Shown: piece after piece, positions 15,793 to 24,641 of the stretch | How the letters are laid out: each line of letters starts with the position of its first letter | How positions within the stretch are numbered: the stretch's first letter is position 1 | Program-made: the position numbers and the translations under genes | NCBI GenBank assembly: GCA_022599515.1 | Contig: JAHZMC010000005.1 | Location: 1 to 32,733, forward strand | Direction: 5' to 3' | Length of the DNA stretch: 32,733 nt | Origin: Betaproteobacteria bacterium | GTDB taxonomy: Bacteria > Pseudomonadota > Gammaproteobacteria > Burkholderiales > Methylophilaceae | The notes under the pieces: generated by a model | Seen by the model: the letters and a program-made list of their open reading frames with translations, nothing else | Told to the model about the DNA's origin: nothing | Databases searched by the model: none

Positions 15793-16404
15793 ATGATTTC
15801 AGGTAACTTATTTATTATTACTGCTGCTTCTGGCGCAGGTAAAACCAGCTTGGTTAAAGCGTTGTTGGCATTAGACGCGCACGTCAAACTTTCTATTTCT
15901 CACACGACGCGCAAGCCACGCCCAGGTGAAACAGATGGCGTGGATTATCATTTTGTTGATGAAGCACACTTTTTAAGCATGTTAGATGCGAGCGCATTTT
16001 TAGAAAGTGCGCATGTGCACCATGCTCGCTATGGCACATCAGAAAAAGCGGTTAATGAAGCATTATCTGCAGGACATGATGTGATTTTAGAAATTGACTG
16101 GCAGGGTGCGGAGCAAGTGAGAAAGCTATTTCCACAGGCCATCAGCATTTTTATCTTACCACCATCGCTAGAAACACTTGCTGAGCGGCTAAAAGGCAGG
16201 GCACAGGATAGCGATGATGTCATTGAAAAACGCTTAGCAGTGGCGCGTGAGGAAATGCGCCACTTAGTTGAGTTTGATTATGTTACAATCAATGATAAAT
16301 TTGATGATGCTTTGCACGATTTGATTGCGATTATTCAAACGCAACGACTAAAAACAAACACACAATTAAAACGCCACAGCGCGTTAATTCAAACACTGGT
16401 TTAA
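15793..16404 (+). CDS. gmk: Guanylate kinase
   Basis: Gmk phosphorylates GMP and dGMP to the diphosphates with ATP, supplying GTP and ppGpp precursors. The 203-residue protein shows the P-loop ASGAGKTS at residues 12-19, the GMP-binding motif SHTTRKPRPGETDGVDYHF, and VILEIDWQGAEQVRKLFP. The lid region SLETLAERLKGRAQD follows, with VTINDKFDDALHDL near the C-terminus. All catalytic residues appear intact and the length is normal. It stands between yicC and rpoZ, 15 nt before rpoZ, within an apparent gmk-rpoZ-spoT unit as in E. coli, so GTP supply is encoded beside the (p)ppGpp enzyme. Confidence 0.97.
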   Translation: MISGNLFIITAASGAGKTSLVKALLALDAHVKLSISHTTRKPRPGETDGVDYHFVDEAHFLSMLDASAFLESAHVHHARYGTSEKAVNEALSAGHDVILEIDWQGAEQVRKLFPQAISIFILPPSLETLAERLKGRAQDSDDVIEKRLAVAREEMRHLVEFDYVTINDKFDDALHDLIAIIQTQRLKTNTQLKRHSALIQTLV

Positions 16405-16419
16405 TTTAAAGGATTCACC

Positions 16420-16626
16420 ATGGCACGTATTACTGTAGATGATTGTTTAGACAATATTCCTAATCGTTTTCAATTGACACTAGTTGCCGCGTATCGCGCA
16501 CGTCAAATTGCGAATGGTTCTGACCCATTGGTCAGTATGCACGGCTCGCGTGACAAACCGACAGTGATTGCCTTGCGCGAAATCGCAGCAGGTAAAGTTG
16601 GTTTAGAGCTTTTGCATCGAAGCTAG
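16420..16626 (+). CDS. rpoZ: RNA polymerase omega subunit
   Basis: Omega helps fold and assemble the beta-prime subunit of RNA polymerase and forms part of a ppGpp binding site. The 68-residue protein has the family start [24 protein letters not shown] cut here to its key part [10 protein letters not shown], then AAYRARQIA and [17 protein letters not shown]. It is shorter than the 91-residue E. coli protein, as is usual in betaproteobacteria. AAAGGA ten nucleotides before the ATG is a good ribosome site. The gmk-rpoZ-spoT order is classical. Confidence 0.97.
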   Translation: MARITVDDCLDNIPNRFQLTLVAAYRARQIANGSDPLVSMHGSRDKPTVIALREIAAGKVGLELLHRS

Positions 16627-16644
16627 TTTTATTAGTTAAGTCGT

Positions 16645-18852
16645 ATGCCTAAAACCGCTAAACATTCGTCAGCGGAACCTTTATTAGAAGAGTTGCCACT
16701 GTTGCCTGCAGACAGTGAGGACTCACAGCTAACCACTTTATTAAGAGTCTATTTATCCCAAGCCGAAATAGAACAGGTTTGGGATGCCTATCGTTATAGT
16801 GATGGGGTTCATAAAGGTCAAATGCGCATTTCTGGCGAGCCTTATATTTCTCATCCGGTTGCTGTTACTTGCATTTTAGCTAAGTTGCATTTAGATGTGC
16901 CTACGCTATTAGCCGCTTTATTGCACGATGTGGTAGAAGATTCCGAAGTTTCTAAAGAAGAGCTGAGTGAGCGATTTGGTAAGCAAGTAGCTGATTTGGT
17001 AGATGGACTCACCAAGTTAGACAAAATCGAACTACAAACAGCAGTGCAGGCACAGGCTGAAAATGTGCGAAAAATGTTGTTGGCGATGAGCCAAGATGTG
17101 CGTGTCATCTTGGTTAAGCTGGCGGACCGTTTGCACAATATGCAGACGTTAGACGTCATGAAACCAGCAAAGCAACGGCGTATCTCGCAAGAGACTTTAG
17201 ATATTTATGCACCAATAGCAAACCGCCTAGGTCTCAACGTGATTTATCAAGAGCTTGAAGATTTAAGCTTCAAGTACATCTATCCTAATCGTTACAATGT
17301 CATTGCAAAAGCCATTAAAACCGCACGCGGTAATCGTAAAGAAGTCATTTCTAAAATTTTAGAATCGCTTAAAAATAAGTTGGCTGATTCGGATATTGAA
17401 GCGACGGTGGAAGGTAGAGAAAAGCATCTTTATAGTGTTTATAAAAAGATGATGAATAAAGGCCTGAAACTATCGCAAGTAGGTGATATTTATGGTTTTC
17501 GGGTGTTGGTGAAAGATATGCCAACTTGCTACTTAACCTTGGGTAGTTTGCATAGTTTATATAAGCCAATTCCAGGTAAGTTTAAAGATTACATTGCTAT
17601 TTCTAAAGTGAACGGTTATCAGTCCTTACACACAACTTTATTTGGCCCTTTTGGCACACCAATTGAGGTGCAAATTCGCAGTCATGCGATGCATGATATT
17701 GCGCAGGCTGGTGTTGCAGCGCATTGGCTCTATAAAACAACCGATGCGAACCTGACGCAGTTGCAGCAGCAAACTCATCAATGGTTGCAACGCCTAGTAG
17801 AAATTCAAACCGAAAGCGATGATAGTCACGAGTTTCTAGAGCATTTTAAAGTCGATTTATTCCCAGACGAAGTGTATGTGTTTACACCAAAAGGTAATAT
17901 TTTGGCCTTACCTAAGGGTTCGACGGCAGTTGATTTTGCTTATGCGGTGCATACCGATGTCGGTAATTGTTGCGTTGCAGTGAAGATCAATCATGAGTTG
18001 GCGCCGTTGAGAACAGAAATGCACAATGGCGACCATGTTGAAATTATTACCTCTGCATTAGCCAAACCGAATCCAGCATGGCTGAATTATGTAGTGACAG
18101 GTAAAGCGCGTTCACATTTACGTCATTATTTAAAATCAATCAAAGTGACCGAGTCTACCCACTTGGGAGGGCGGATGTTGAATACGGCGCTGAGAGCACT
18201 CCATGCAGAACCTGCGCAGATTAAAGTCAAACAGTGGAATAAGGTCATGCGTGATTATGGCGCGCGAGATAAAGCGGAAATATTGGCGGATATTGGTTTA
18301 GGCAAGCGCATCAGCTTGATGGTTGCGCATCAGTTATTAGCTAGCGACGATGAACACACGCAACCGAATACGCAGAAATCATTTGATAAAATCACCATTC
18401 GCGGGTCTGAAGGCATGGCAGTGCAGTTTGCTCAATGTTGCAGACCGATTCCAGGCGACCCTATTTTAGGTTTTATCAACAAAGATAAAGGCTTGGTCAT
18501 TCATACCCATGATTGCAATGCGATTAGTAAGTTTAAATTAGACCCTGACAAATGGTTGGATGTTGAGTGGGACGCTGATGATAAACGCTTGTTTAGAGTA
18601 GATTTACGTGTGATGGTTGTCAATGAGCGAGGTATGTTGGCAAAACTGGCTGCGGGTATTTCAGATGCAGGATCGAATATTGATAATGTGAGCGCGGAAG
18701 AACCAGATGGTAGTCAATATAGTACGATTAACTTTACCGTGCAGGTGCATAATCGTGTGCATCTTGCGGAGCTAATACGTAACCTACGTAAGATACCTGA
18801 AGTGGTGCGGATGAATCGCTTAAAAGGCAAATACAGAGAAGAAAAAGTTTAA
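16645..18852 (+). CDS. spoT: Bifunctional (p)ppGpp synthetase/hydrolase SpoT
   Basis: SpoT makes and degrades the alarmone (p)ppGpp. The 735-residue protein has the full RSH layout. The HD hydrolase domain has HDVVED at 94-99, all metal ligands apparently kept, so hydrolysis should work. The synthetase domain has GYQSLHTTLFG starting at residue 324 and EVQIRSHAMHDIAQAGVAAHW. The TGS domain lies at about 405-465 (VYVFTPKGNILALPKGSTAVDFA), then a helical/zinc-finger-like region with CCRPIPGDPI, and an ACT domain at about 655-735. An intact HD motif favours SpoT over RelA. It follows rpoZ after 18 nt. Four imperfect 15-nt tandem units begin exactly at its stop codon. Confidence 0.96.
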   Translation: MPKTAKHSSAEPLLEELPLLPADSEDSQLTTLLRVYLSQAEIEQVWDAYRYSDGVHKGQMRISGEPYISHPVAVTCILAKLHLDVPTLLAALLHDVVEDSEVSKEELSERFGKQVADLVDGLTKLDKIELQTAVQAQAENVRKMLLAMSQDVRVILVKLADRLHNMQTLDVMKPAKQRRISQETLDIYAPIANRLGLNVIYQELEDLSFKYIYPNRYNVIAKAIKTARGNRKEVISKILESLKNKLADSDIEATVEGREKHLYSVYKKMMNKGLKLSQVGDIYGFRVLVKDMPTCYLTLGSLHSLYKPIPGKFKDYIAISKVNGYQSLHTTLFGPFGTPIEVQIRSHAMHDIAQAGVAAHWLYKTTDANLTQLQQQTHQWLQRLVEIQTESDDSHEFLEHFKVDLFPDEVYVFTPKGNILALPKGSTAVDFAYAVHTDVGNCCVAVKINHELAPLRTEMHNGDHVEIITSALAKPNPAWLNYVVTGKARSHLRHYLKSIKVTESTHLGGRMLNTALRALHAEPAQIKVKQWNKVMRDYGARDKAEILADIGLGKRISLMVAHQLLASDDEHTQPNTQKSFDKITIRGSEGMAVQFAQCCRPIPGDPILGFINKDKGLVIHTHDCNAISKFKLDPDKWLDVEWDADDKRLFRVDLRVMVVNERGMLAKLAAGISDAGSNIDNVSAEEPDGSQYSTINFTVQVHNRVHLAELIRNLRKIPEVVRMNRLKGKYREEKV

Positions 18853-18906
18853 TATAGTTAAATTTAAGATGGTTATATTTAATACAGTGCAATTTAATAG
18901 AGTGAA
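18847..18906 (+). repeat. Four tandem 15-nt units beginning at the spoT stop codon
   Basis: Four consecutive 15-nt units are seen: GTTTAATATAGTTAA (18847-18861), ATTTAAGATGGTTAT (18862-18876), ATTTAATACAGTGCA (18877-18891) and ATTTAATAGAGTGAA (18892-18906). Units three and four agree at 13 of 15 positions and the others at about 11-12. The first unit contains the spoT TAA, and the array fills most of the gap to ridA. Because 15 is a multiple of three, each unit places TTTAA in the same phase. Its role is unknown. Confidence 0.75.
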
Positions 18907-18928
18907 ATAGAGGATTGGTATAAGCATT

Positions 18929-19312
18929 ATGGCAGACAAGAAAATTATTCAAACAACACAAGCGCCAGCCGCGATTGGCACTTACTCACAAGCAGTGCAA
19001 GTCGGAAAAACTGTTTATTTATCAGGCCAAATTGGTTTAGATCCAGCGCGTATGGAATTAGTCGATGGTATAGAAGCGCAAGTGCGCCGTGTGTTTGATA
19101 ACATCAAAGCCGTGACTGAAGCCGCTGGCGGATCGATGGCGGATATCGTGAAGTTGAATGTATTTTTAATTGATTTAAACAACTTTGCACTAGTGAACAG
19201 CATCATGGCAGAATACTTTGCTGAGCCTTATCCTGCGCGGGCTGCCGTTGGCGTTGCATCATTGCCAAAGGGTGCTTTGGTTGAAGCTGATGCGGTGATG
19301 GAGTTGAGTTAA
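18929..19312 (+). CDS. ridA: RidA-family enamine/imine deaminase
   Basis: RidA hydrolyses reactive enamines and imines such as 2-aminoacrylate released by PLP enzymes, protecting other enzymes in the cytosol. The 127-residue length and the sequence match the YjgF/RidA family: [21 protein letters not shown] near the N-terminus, [26 protein letters not shown], and [22 protein letters not shown] with the active-site arginine. It lies 76 nt after spoT on the same strand, as in many betaproteobacteria and in E. coli relatives, although the gap contains a tandem repeat. GAGG about 15 nt before the ATG is a modest ribosome site. Confidence 0.94.
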   Translation: MADKKIIQTTQAPAAIGTYSQAVQVGKTVYLSGQIGLDPARMELVDGIEAQVRRVFDNIKAVTEAAGGSMADIVKLNVFLIDLNNFALVNSIMAEYFAEPYPARAAVGVASLPKGALVEADAVMELS

Positions 19313-19339
19313 GCTTCTATTATTTAATCAGCGTCATAA

Positions 19340-21379
19340 ATGCAACTATCAGAAATAAAGTCATTTTCCAAGCCGCTGATTGCTAATCTTGCTAAGCTAG
19401 GCGTGCATGATCAGCAGGATTTAATCTTGCATTTGCCACTGCGTTATATTGATGAAACGCGCATTGTGTCTATTCGTGATTTGCGCTTGGGTGAATCAGC
19501 GCAAGTGCAAGGTGAAATTGTGCATGCGGAGGTCACTTATAAGCCGAGAAAAGCACTAATTGCAAGGCTGGAAGATGCCAGCGGACAACTCACTTTGCGC
19601 TTTCTGCATTTTTACCCAAGTCAAATTAATGCGCTAAAAGTAGGTAATCAATTGCGCGTTTATGGCGAAGTGCGCCATGGATTTTTTGGCTATGAGATGG
19701 TGCATCCGCAGTGCAAAGCAGCACGCGAGTCGAGCACAGTCAATGAACAACTCACGCCAATTTATCCAACCACAGCTGGCCTTACTCAGCCAACGATTCG
19801 TAAAGCGATTCAATCGGTAATTCGTGATGCCGCGTTATTGGCAGAAACGCTACCAGCTTTTGCCTATACAGCGTTAAATTTACCGAGTTTTGCTACGAGT
19901 ATTCAAGCATTGCATTACCCGCAGCCCGATGCAGATTTGATGGCATTAGAGCAACAGGCAACGCCAGAGTGGCGCAGATTGGCTTATGACGAGTTGTTAG
20001 CGCAACAGCTTTCTATGCGTAAACATTATGCCAAAAGACGCAGCATTGATGCACCAGCAATGGCAGCTTCACAGACCTTGGTCAAGCAGCTTTTGCAAGA
20101 CTTGCCGTTTGCATTAACGTCGGCGCAACAAAAGGTCATCAAAGAAATTAGTCATGACTTAACCCAGCCACACCCGATGCAACGTTTGTTACAAGGCGAT
20201 GTGGGCAGTGGCAAAACCATTGTTGCTTGTCTTGCAGCATTGCAGGCGATTGAGCATGGTTGGCAAGTCGCATTAATGGCGCCAACTGAAATATTGGCCG
20301 AGCAGCATTATAAAAAATTCGCCACATGGTTGGCGCCGCTCAATATTAACATCGCTTGGTTAACAGGTAGCCAGCATAAAAAAGACAGAGAAGCGGCGCA
20401 GCAAGCGATTGCGAGTGGTCAAGCACAGCTTGCCGTTGGCACCCATGCTTTGTTTCAAGATGCCGTGCAATTTAATAAGCTAGGTTTAGCAATTATTGAT
20501 GAACAACATCGTTTTGGCGTGCAGCAACGGCTAGCGCTGCGTAAAAAAGGTCAGCCTGAGCCCCATCAATTGATGATGACCGCTACGCCGATTCCGCGCA
20601 CACTTTCCATGAGTTATTACGCCGATTTAGATGTATCGGTGATTGATGAATTGCCGCCTGGCCGTACCCCTGTAGTGACGAAACTGGTGTCTGATCAACG
20701 GCGCGATGAGGTGTTGCAACGGGTGCGCGAGGCTTGTCAAACGGGTAGTCAGGCCTATTGGGTTTGTCCGTTGATAGAAGAGTCAGAGGCGCTGCAGTTG
20801 CAAACTGCAACCGAAACGTTTGAGAATTTAAAGCAAAATTTTTCGGATTTAAGGGTTGGTTTGGTACATGGGCGAATGAAGCCAGCAGAAAAACAAGCGG
20901 TGATGCAGGGTTTTATTGATGGAGATACGCAACTATTGGTAGCGACCACTGTAATTGAAGTAGGCGTTGATGTGCCGAATGCGAGTTTAATGATTATTGA
21001 GCATGCAGAGCGCATGGGCTTAAGTCAATTGCACCAATTAAGAGGTCGTGTGGGGCGCGGTGCGGCAAAAAGCACCTGCATTTTACTGTATCAAAACAAA
21101 CTATCAGAAATGGCAAGAGCGCGGCTTAAAGTGATTTATGAAAACACCGATGGTTTTGCTATCTCACAAGCTGATTTACATTTACGCGGGCCTGGTGAGT
21201 ATTTAGGCACACGACAAAGCGGTGTACCGATGTTGAAAATTGCTGATTTAACACGAGATGAAGATTTATTGCATCATGCAAAAAGCGTGGCTGATGCGTT
21301 GCTCAAAGAATACCCAGAAGCGGTTGATCAACATTTGCAGCGTTGGATGCGTCATGGGGTTGATTTGGTCAAAGTTTAG
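19340..21379 (+). CDS. recG: ATP-dependent DNA helicase RecG
   Basis: RecG regresses stalled replication forks and processes Holliday junctions and R-loops. The 679-residue length is normal. The N-terminal wedge domain (about 1-170) contains LILHLPLRYIDETR and an OB-like fold. Helicase motifs follow: GDVGSGKT at 286-293, the DEQH box starting at 387 with HRFGV, ATPIPRTL, VGVDVPNASLMIIEHAERMGLSQLHQLRGRVGR shown here by its part QLHQLRGRVGRG, and the TRQSGVP region. It follows ridA after 27 nt and ends tail-to-tail over four bases with the minus-strand membrane gene, so no separate terminator fits between them. Confidence 0.96.
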   Translation: MQLSEIKSFSKPLIANLAKLGVHDQQDLILHLPLRYIDETRIVSIRDLRLGESAQVQGEIVHAEVTYKPRKALIARLEDASGQLTLRFLHFYPSQINALKVGNQLRVYGEVRHGFFGYEMVHPQCKAARESSTVNEQLTPIYPTTAGLTQPTIRKAIQSVIRDAALLAETLPAFAYTALNLPSFATSIQALHYPQPDADLMALEQQATPEWRRLAYDELLAQQLSMRKHYAKRRSIDAPAMAASQTLVKQLLQDLPFALTSAQQKVIKEISHDLTQPHPMQRLLQGDVGSGKTIVACLAALQAIEHGWQVALMAPTEILAEQHYKKFATWLAPLNINIAWLTGSQHKKDREAAQQAIASGQAQLAVGTHALFQDAVQFNKLGLAIIDEQHRFGVQQRLALRKKGQPEPHQLMMTATPIPRTLSMSYYADLDVSVIDELPPGRTPVVTKLVSDQRRDEVLQRVREACQTGSQAYWVCPLIEESEALQLQTATETFENLKQNFSDLRVGLVHGRMKPAEKQAVMQGFIDGDTQLLVATTVIEVGVDVPNASLMIIEHAERMGLSQLHQLRGRVGRGAAKSTCILLYQNKLSEMARARLKVIYENTDGFAISQADLHLRGPGEYLGTRQSGVPMLKIADLTRDEDLLHHAKSVADALLKEYPEAVDQHLQRWMRHGVDLVKV

Positions 21380-21996
21380 CGAGTAATAACACGCCTTCTC
21401 AATAACATCAGTGCAATGAGCAATAAACATGCGGTAGCAATGACAGCGGGAAATAAGGTGGTTGTGAGTGAGTAGTGTTCAAGAGCAAATAGCACGAGGA
21501 TATTGCGAGCAAAGAATAACGCAACAAATGAGATAGGCTCAGAATAGGGCGCGTGATAGACCTTTCTAACGGTTGGTGCAAAGCCAAGCATATCAACCGT
21601 CGTTAAAATCACCACTGCCCATAAAGGATCGGACATCCAATACCAAATGGGTAACGCAGACAATGCAATGGTAAAAAACAGCCAATCTTTTTTTGTAATC
21701 GTAATGTCACTGCGTTTTAAATAAGCTAGCCATGCGATAAAAATAGTAATGACGCCTGAAACGCCGATAGGCCAAGCGCCTATACCTGCATGTCCTTCAA
21801 GTTGTGCAAGAAAAACGACAAAAGTCGTAGAGCCCCAAATAATCCAAGAAAAAACATGTGGCTTTGTTACCCCTTTTAAAATGCCAATAATGTAAGGGAT
21901 AAATGCAATCAAGGTAAGCGCAATGGCTATGATGCTCAGTATGGTTTTATCAATCATCAGGTTGGTTTTAAATGGATGTTTATTTGAATGTAGCAT
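21376..21996 (-). CDS. Multi-span membrane protein with PQ-loop-like repeats
   Basis: The 206-residue protein has about seven hydrophobic spans. Two similar segments can be seen. FIPYIIGILKGVTKPHVFSW near residues 32-51 and GFAPTVRKVYHAPYSEPISF near 138-157 both combine a helix-ending proline, a basic turn and a second proline before the next helix. This recalls the PQ-loop/SWEET fold of small transporters, but the classical PQ dipeptide is missing, so the link is tentative. Substrate is unknown. The first 13 residues are polar and Met14 is an alternative start; neither has a clear ribosome site. It overlaps the 3' end of recG on the other strand and is divergent from ubiC. Confidence 0.65.
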   Translation of the reverse strand: MLHSNKHPFKTNLMIDKTILSIIAIALTLIAFIPYIIGILKGVTKPHVFSWIIWGSTTFVVFLAQLEGHAGIGAWPIGVSGVITIFIAWLAYLKRSDITITKKDWLFFTIALSALPIWYWMSDPLWAVVILTTVDMLGFAPTVRKVYHAPYSEPISFVALFFARNILVLFALEHYSLTTTLFPAVIATACLLLIALMLLRRRVITR

Positions 21997-22055
21997 AATT
22001 GTTCATCAGATGGTTTTTCGGTTAGGGTGAACTGGTTTATGCGATAATTTGCCTT

Positions 22056-22604
22056 GTGAGAATCTATCCGCATAACAGTCAACTACGCGCAAATTGGCTA
22101 ATCAAACCATTTTCAGTATTGTCTTATCGGCATTGGCTGGTTAATGAAACTTCTTTAACTGCACGTTTACAACAGCGTTATGCAGATTTTCGCGTGCAAA
22201 CTTTGTCGCAGCAAACTGCTAAGCCCACTAAAGATGAAGCGGCTTTGTTAAAACTCAAGTTGTCAGCAAACGTTAATGTTCGACAAGTACTGTTGATTGG
22301 GAAAGGTCGCCCTGTGGTCTATGCGCATAGTGTTTTGCCGTACGCGAGTTTACGCGGAGAGTGGGCAAAATTAGGGCGATTAGGTAATCAGCCGCTGGGT
22401 GCTACTTTGTTCAGTAATCCACGCGTAAAACGGACGCCTTTAACTTATAAAAAACTTTCTTGTAATCATGATTTGTATCAGAAAGCATTGCAGCACTTGG
22501 ATAATCGACCACTCTATTTGTGGGCTAGGCGCTCTATATTCAGTTTAAAATGCGCTAAAATTTTGGTTACGGAAGTTTTTTTACCTGATATTCAACATGA
22601 CTAA
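22056..22604 (+). CDS. ubiC: Chorismate lyase
   Basis: UbiC removes pyruvate from chorismate to give 4-hydroxybenzoate, the first committed step of ubiquinone synthesis. The 182-residue protein has the family signatures VRQVLLIGKGRPVVYAHSVLP with the active-site arginine, LGNQPLGATLFSNPRVKR, and the C-terminal RPLYLWARRSIF followed by VTEVFLP, whose glutamate binds product. It opens with GTG; no strong ribosome site is seen, and the pre-catalytic N-terminus is variable in this family. Its 3' end overlaps ubiA by eight nucleotides, which implies coupled translation of two successive pathway enzymes. Confidence 0.92.
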   Translation: MRIYPHNSQLRANWLIKPFSVLSYRHWLVNETSLTARLQQRYADFRVQTLSQQTAKPTKDEAALLKLKLSANVNVRQVLLIGKGRPVVYAHSVLPYASLRGEWAKLGRLGNQPLGATLFSNPRVKRTPLTYKKLSCNHDLYQKALQHLDNRPLYLWARRSIFSLKCAKILVTEVFLPDIQHD

Positions 22605-23475
22605 AGATACGCTAATCGACAAGCTAAATGCTTATGAACGCCTCATGCGCTTGGATAAGCCTGTGGGCATTTTATTGCTGTTATGGCCAACGCTGTGGGG
22701 CTTATTATTAGCAGGGCAAGGCCATCCTAATTGGCAAGTGGTCTTAATCTTTGTGACTGGCGTTATATTGATGCGAAGTGCTGGTTGTGTAATGAATGAT
22801 ATTGCCGATCGTCACTATGATGGACATGTTGAGCGCACACAAAATCGACCATTAGTCACAGGAGAAGTCAGTGTCAAAGAGGCGTTATTGCTAGCTGTGG
22901 GATTAAGTTTGGTTGCTTTTAGTTTGGTGTGTTTTTTAAATAAGCAGACAATATTGCTCTCGATAGCAGCACTATTTTTAGCGGCAACTTATCCATTGAC
23001 TAAGCGGTTTTTAGCGATTCCACAAGCCTACTTGGGCATTGCTTTTGGATTCAGTATCCCCATGGCTTTCGCCACACTGACCAATCAAATTCCGCCGCTA
23101 GCTTGGTGGCTGCTCTTGGCAAATGTGTTTTGGACCATAGCTTATGATACTGAATATGCTATGGTCGATCGAGAAGATGATGTGAAAATTGGCATAAAGT
23201 CATCGGCCTTATTGTTTGCTCGTTATGATGTGTTGGCGATTATGCTTTGCTATGCAGCGATGGCGGCAATCTTTATTTATATAGGCAAAATAATGGCATT
23301 TGGCACTTATTATTTTGTAGGGATTTTAGTTGTGTTAGGACTTATTGTTTGGCAATACCAGATGATTAAAACAAGAAAAAGACAGCATTGCTTTACAGCG
23401 TTTCTTGCGAACAATTGGATAGGCTTGGCATTATTTGCGAGCATTGTTATGGCGTACTTTATGCCATGGCATTGA
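22597..23475 (+). CDS. ubiA: 4-hydroxybenzoate polyprenyltransferase
   Basis: UbiA attaches the polyprenyl tail to 4-hydroxybenzoate in the inner membrane. The 292-residue protein shows about eight or nine membrane helices and both aspartate-rich metal-diphosphate motifs. The first is NDIADRHYD followed by VERTQNRPL, and the second is DTEYAMVDREDDVKIGIKS. The N-terminal RLDKPVGILLLLWPTLWGL is typical of proteobacterial UbiA. The gene overlaps ubiC, which makes its substrate. A 223-nt gap separates it from rplM and holds the rplM promoter; nothing else was seen in that gap. Confidence 0.96.
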   Translation: MTKDTLIDKLNAYERLMRLDKPVGILLLLWPTLWGLLLAGQGHPNWQVVLIFVTGVILMRSAGCVMNDIADRHYDGHVERTQNRPLVTGEVSVKEALLLAVGLSLVAFSLVCFLNKQTILLSIAALFLAATYPLTKRFLAIPQAYLGIAFGFSIPMAFATLTNQIPPLAWWLLLANVFWTIAYDTEYAMVDREDDVKIGIKSSALLFARYDVLAIMLCYAAMAAIFIYIGKIMAFGTYYFVGILVVLGLIVWQYQMIKTRKRQHCFTAFLANNWIGLALFASIVMAYFMPWH

Positions 23476-23627
23476 CTGCTTTACTAATCTTTATAACCAA
23501 GATACAGCCTTGATTTATTCGATATTATCAGATATCAAAAGCCACATAAAATACGGTAAAATAATAAAACTTGTAGCGACATATATCTAAAGTTAGTTGA
23601 TTTTATTTAATTTACCCTTAAATTTGT

Positions 23628-23656
23628 TTGACGAGCGTTTATCAAAAGCATATAAT
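23628..23656 (+). promoter_or_regulatory. Strong sigma-70 promoter of rplM-rpsI
   Basis: TTGACG at 23628-23633 and a perfect TATAAT at 23651-23656 are separated by exactly 17 nt, close to the ideal housekeeping promoter. Transcription would start near 23663, giving a leader of about 36 nt before the rplM start. The AT-rich stretch upstream could serve as an UP element. Strong promoters are expected for ribosomal protein operons. Confidence 0.85.
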
Positions 23657-23698
23657 CCGCCCTCTTGATTTTAATTAGCTATATATATTGGTAGTAAT

Positions 23699-24130
23699 AT
23701 GATGAAAACGTTTTCAGCAAAAACACATGAAGTAAAGCGTGATTGGTTCGTTATTGATGCGACTGATCTTGTTTTGGGTCGTTTAGCCAGTGCTTGCGCA
23801 CATCGTTTACGTGGTAAACACAAAACGATTTACACCCCTCACGTTGACACAGGTGATTACATTGTTGTGATTAATGCTGATAAATTACGTGTGACAGGTG
23901 CTAAAGCAACTGATAAAGAATACCACACACATTCAGGCTATCCTGGTGGAATTTCAACAACAACATTTAGCAAAATGCAAGATCGCTTTCCTGGCCGTGC
24001 TTTAGAAAAAGCGGTTAAAGGCATGTTGCCAAAAGGTCCTTTGGGCTATGCGATGATTAAAAAATTAAAAGTTTATGCTGGTGATCAGCATGACCATGCT
24101 GCACAACAACCGCAAGCATTGAATATCTAA
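23699..24130 (+). CDS. rplM: 50S ribosomal protein L13
   Basis: L13 is an early-assembly protein of the large ribosomal subunit. The sequence [19 protein letters not shown], then [34 protein letters not shown] and [15 protein letters not shown] match L13 along its full length. Two adjacent ATG codons (23699 and 23702) open the frame; the second gives 142 residues, the E. coli length, and may be the true start. No strong Shine-Dalgarno sequence precedes them. A near-consensus promoter lies upstream, and rpsI follows after 11 nt, the classical rplM-rpsI operon. Confidence 0.98.
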   Translation: MMKTFSAKTHEVKRDWFVIDATDLVLGRLASACAHRLRGKHKTIYTPHVDTGDYIVVINADKLRVTGAKATDKEYHTHSGYPGGISTTTFSKMQDRFPGRALEKAVKGMLPKGPLGYAMIKKLKVYAGDQHDHAAQQPQALNI

Positions 24131-24141
24131 GGTAAAAGAAG

Positions 24142-24534
24142 ATGATTGGTAAATATAACTACGGTACAGGACGTCGCAAAAGCTCAGTAGCGCGCGTTTT
24201 CTTGAAAGCAGGTAAAGGCAATATCATTATTAATGATAAGCCAGTTGATGAGTATTTCTCACGTGAAACATCACGTATGATTCTTCGTCAGCCATTAGCG
24301 CTAACAGCAAATATGGAAAGCTTTGATATTAAAGTGAACGTTATTGGTGGTGGTGAGTCCGGACAAGCAGGCGCTGTACGTCACGGCATCACACGTGCGT
24401 TGATTGATTTTGATGCTGCCTTGAAACCTGACTTATCAAAAGCAGGTTATGTAACACGTGATGCACGTGAAGTAGAACGTAAAAAAGTTGGCTTCCGCAA
24501 AGCGCGTCGCCGTAAGCAGTTCTCTAAACGCTAG
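24142..24534 (+). CDS. rpsI: 30S ribosomal protein S9
   Basis: S9 binds the 16S rRNA head, and its C-terminal tail reaches the P-site tRNA. The 130-residue protein starts with [17 protein letters not shown] and has [19 protein letters not shown] in the centre. It ends in the strongly basic tail [14 protein letters not shown] that carries the conserved final lysine-arginine. Length is the same as in E. coli. AAAAGAAG just before the ATG is a fair ribosome site. It is the second gene of the rplM-rpsI operon, and a strong terminator follows. Confidence 0.98.
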   Translation: MIGKYNYGTGRRKSSVARVFLKAGKGNIIINDKPVDEYFSRETSRMILRQPLALTANMESFDIKVNVIGGGESGQAGAVRHGITRALIDFDAALKPDLSKAGYVTRDAREVERKKVGFRKARRRKQFSKR

Positions 24535-24565
24535 AACAATATTCCTAACATTGGAGTATGCTTAC

Positions 24566-24597
24566 AAAAAAAGGTCGCTAGCGCGACCTTTTTTCGT
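24566..24597 (+). terminator. Intrinsic terminator of rplM-rpsI
   Basis: AAGGTCGC (24571-24578) and GCGACCTT (24583-24590) form an 8-bp GC-rich stem with a 4-nt loop. A run of T follows on the plus strand, and A residues precede the stem, so it can work in both directions. It starts about 30 nt after the rpsI stop and separates this operon from argC. Confidence 0.92.
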
Positions 24598-24641
24598 TTC
24601 AGGTATACTTCTTAGGCTATTATTCAGCTATATTAGATTAG

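Noticed and set aside
23476-23627. Possible RNA gene or riboswitch between ubiA and rplM
   Set aside because: Only AT-rich sequence was seen with no stable stem or tRNA-like pattern; the rplM promoter at its right end explains the gap.
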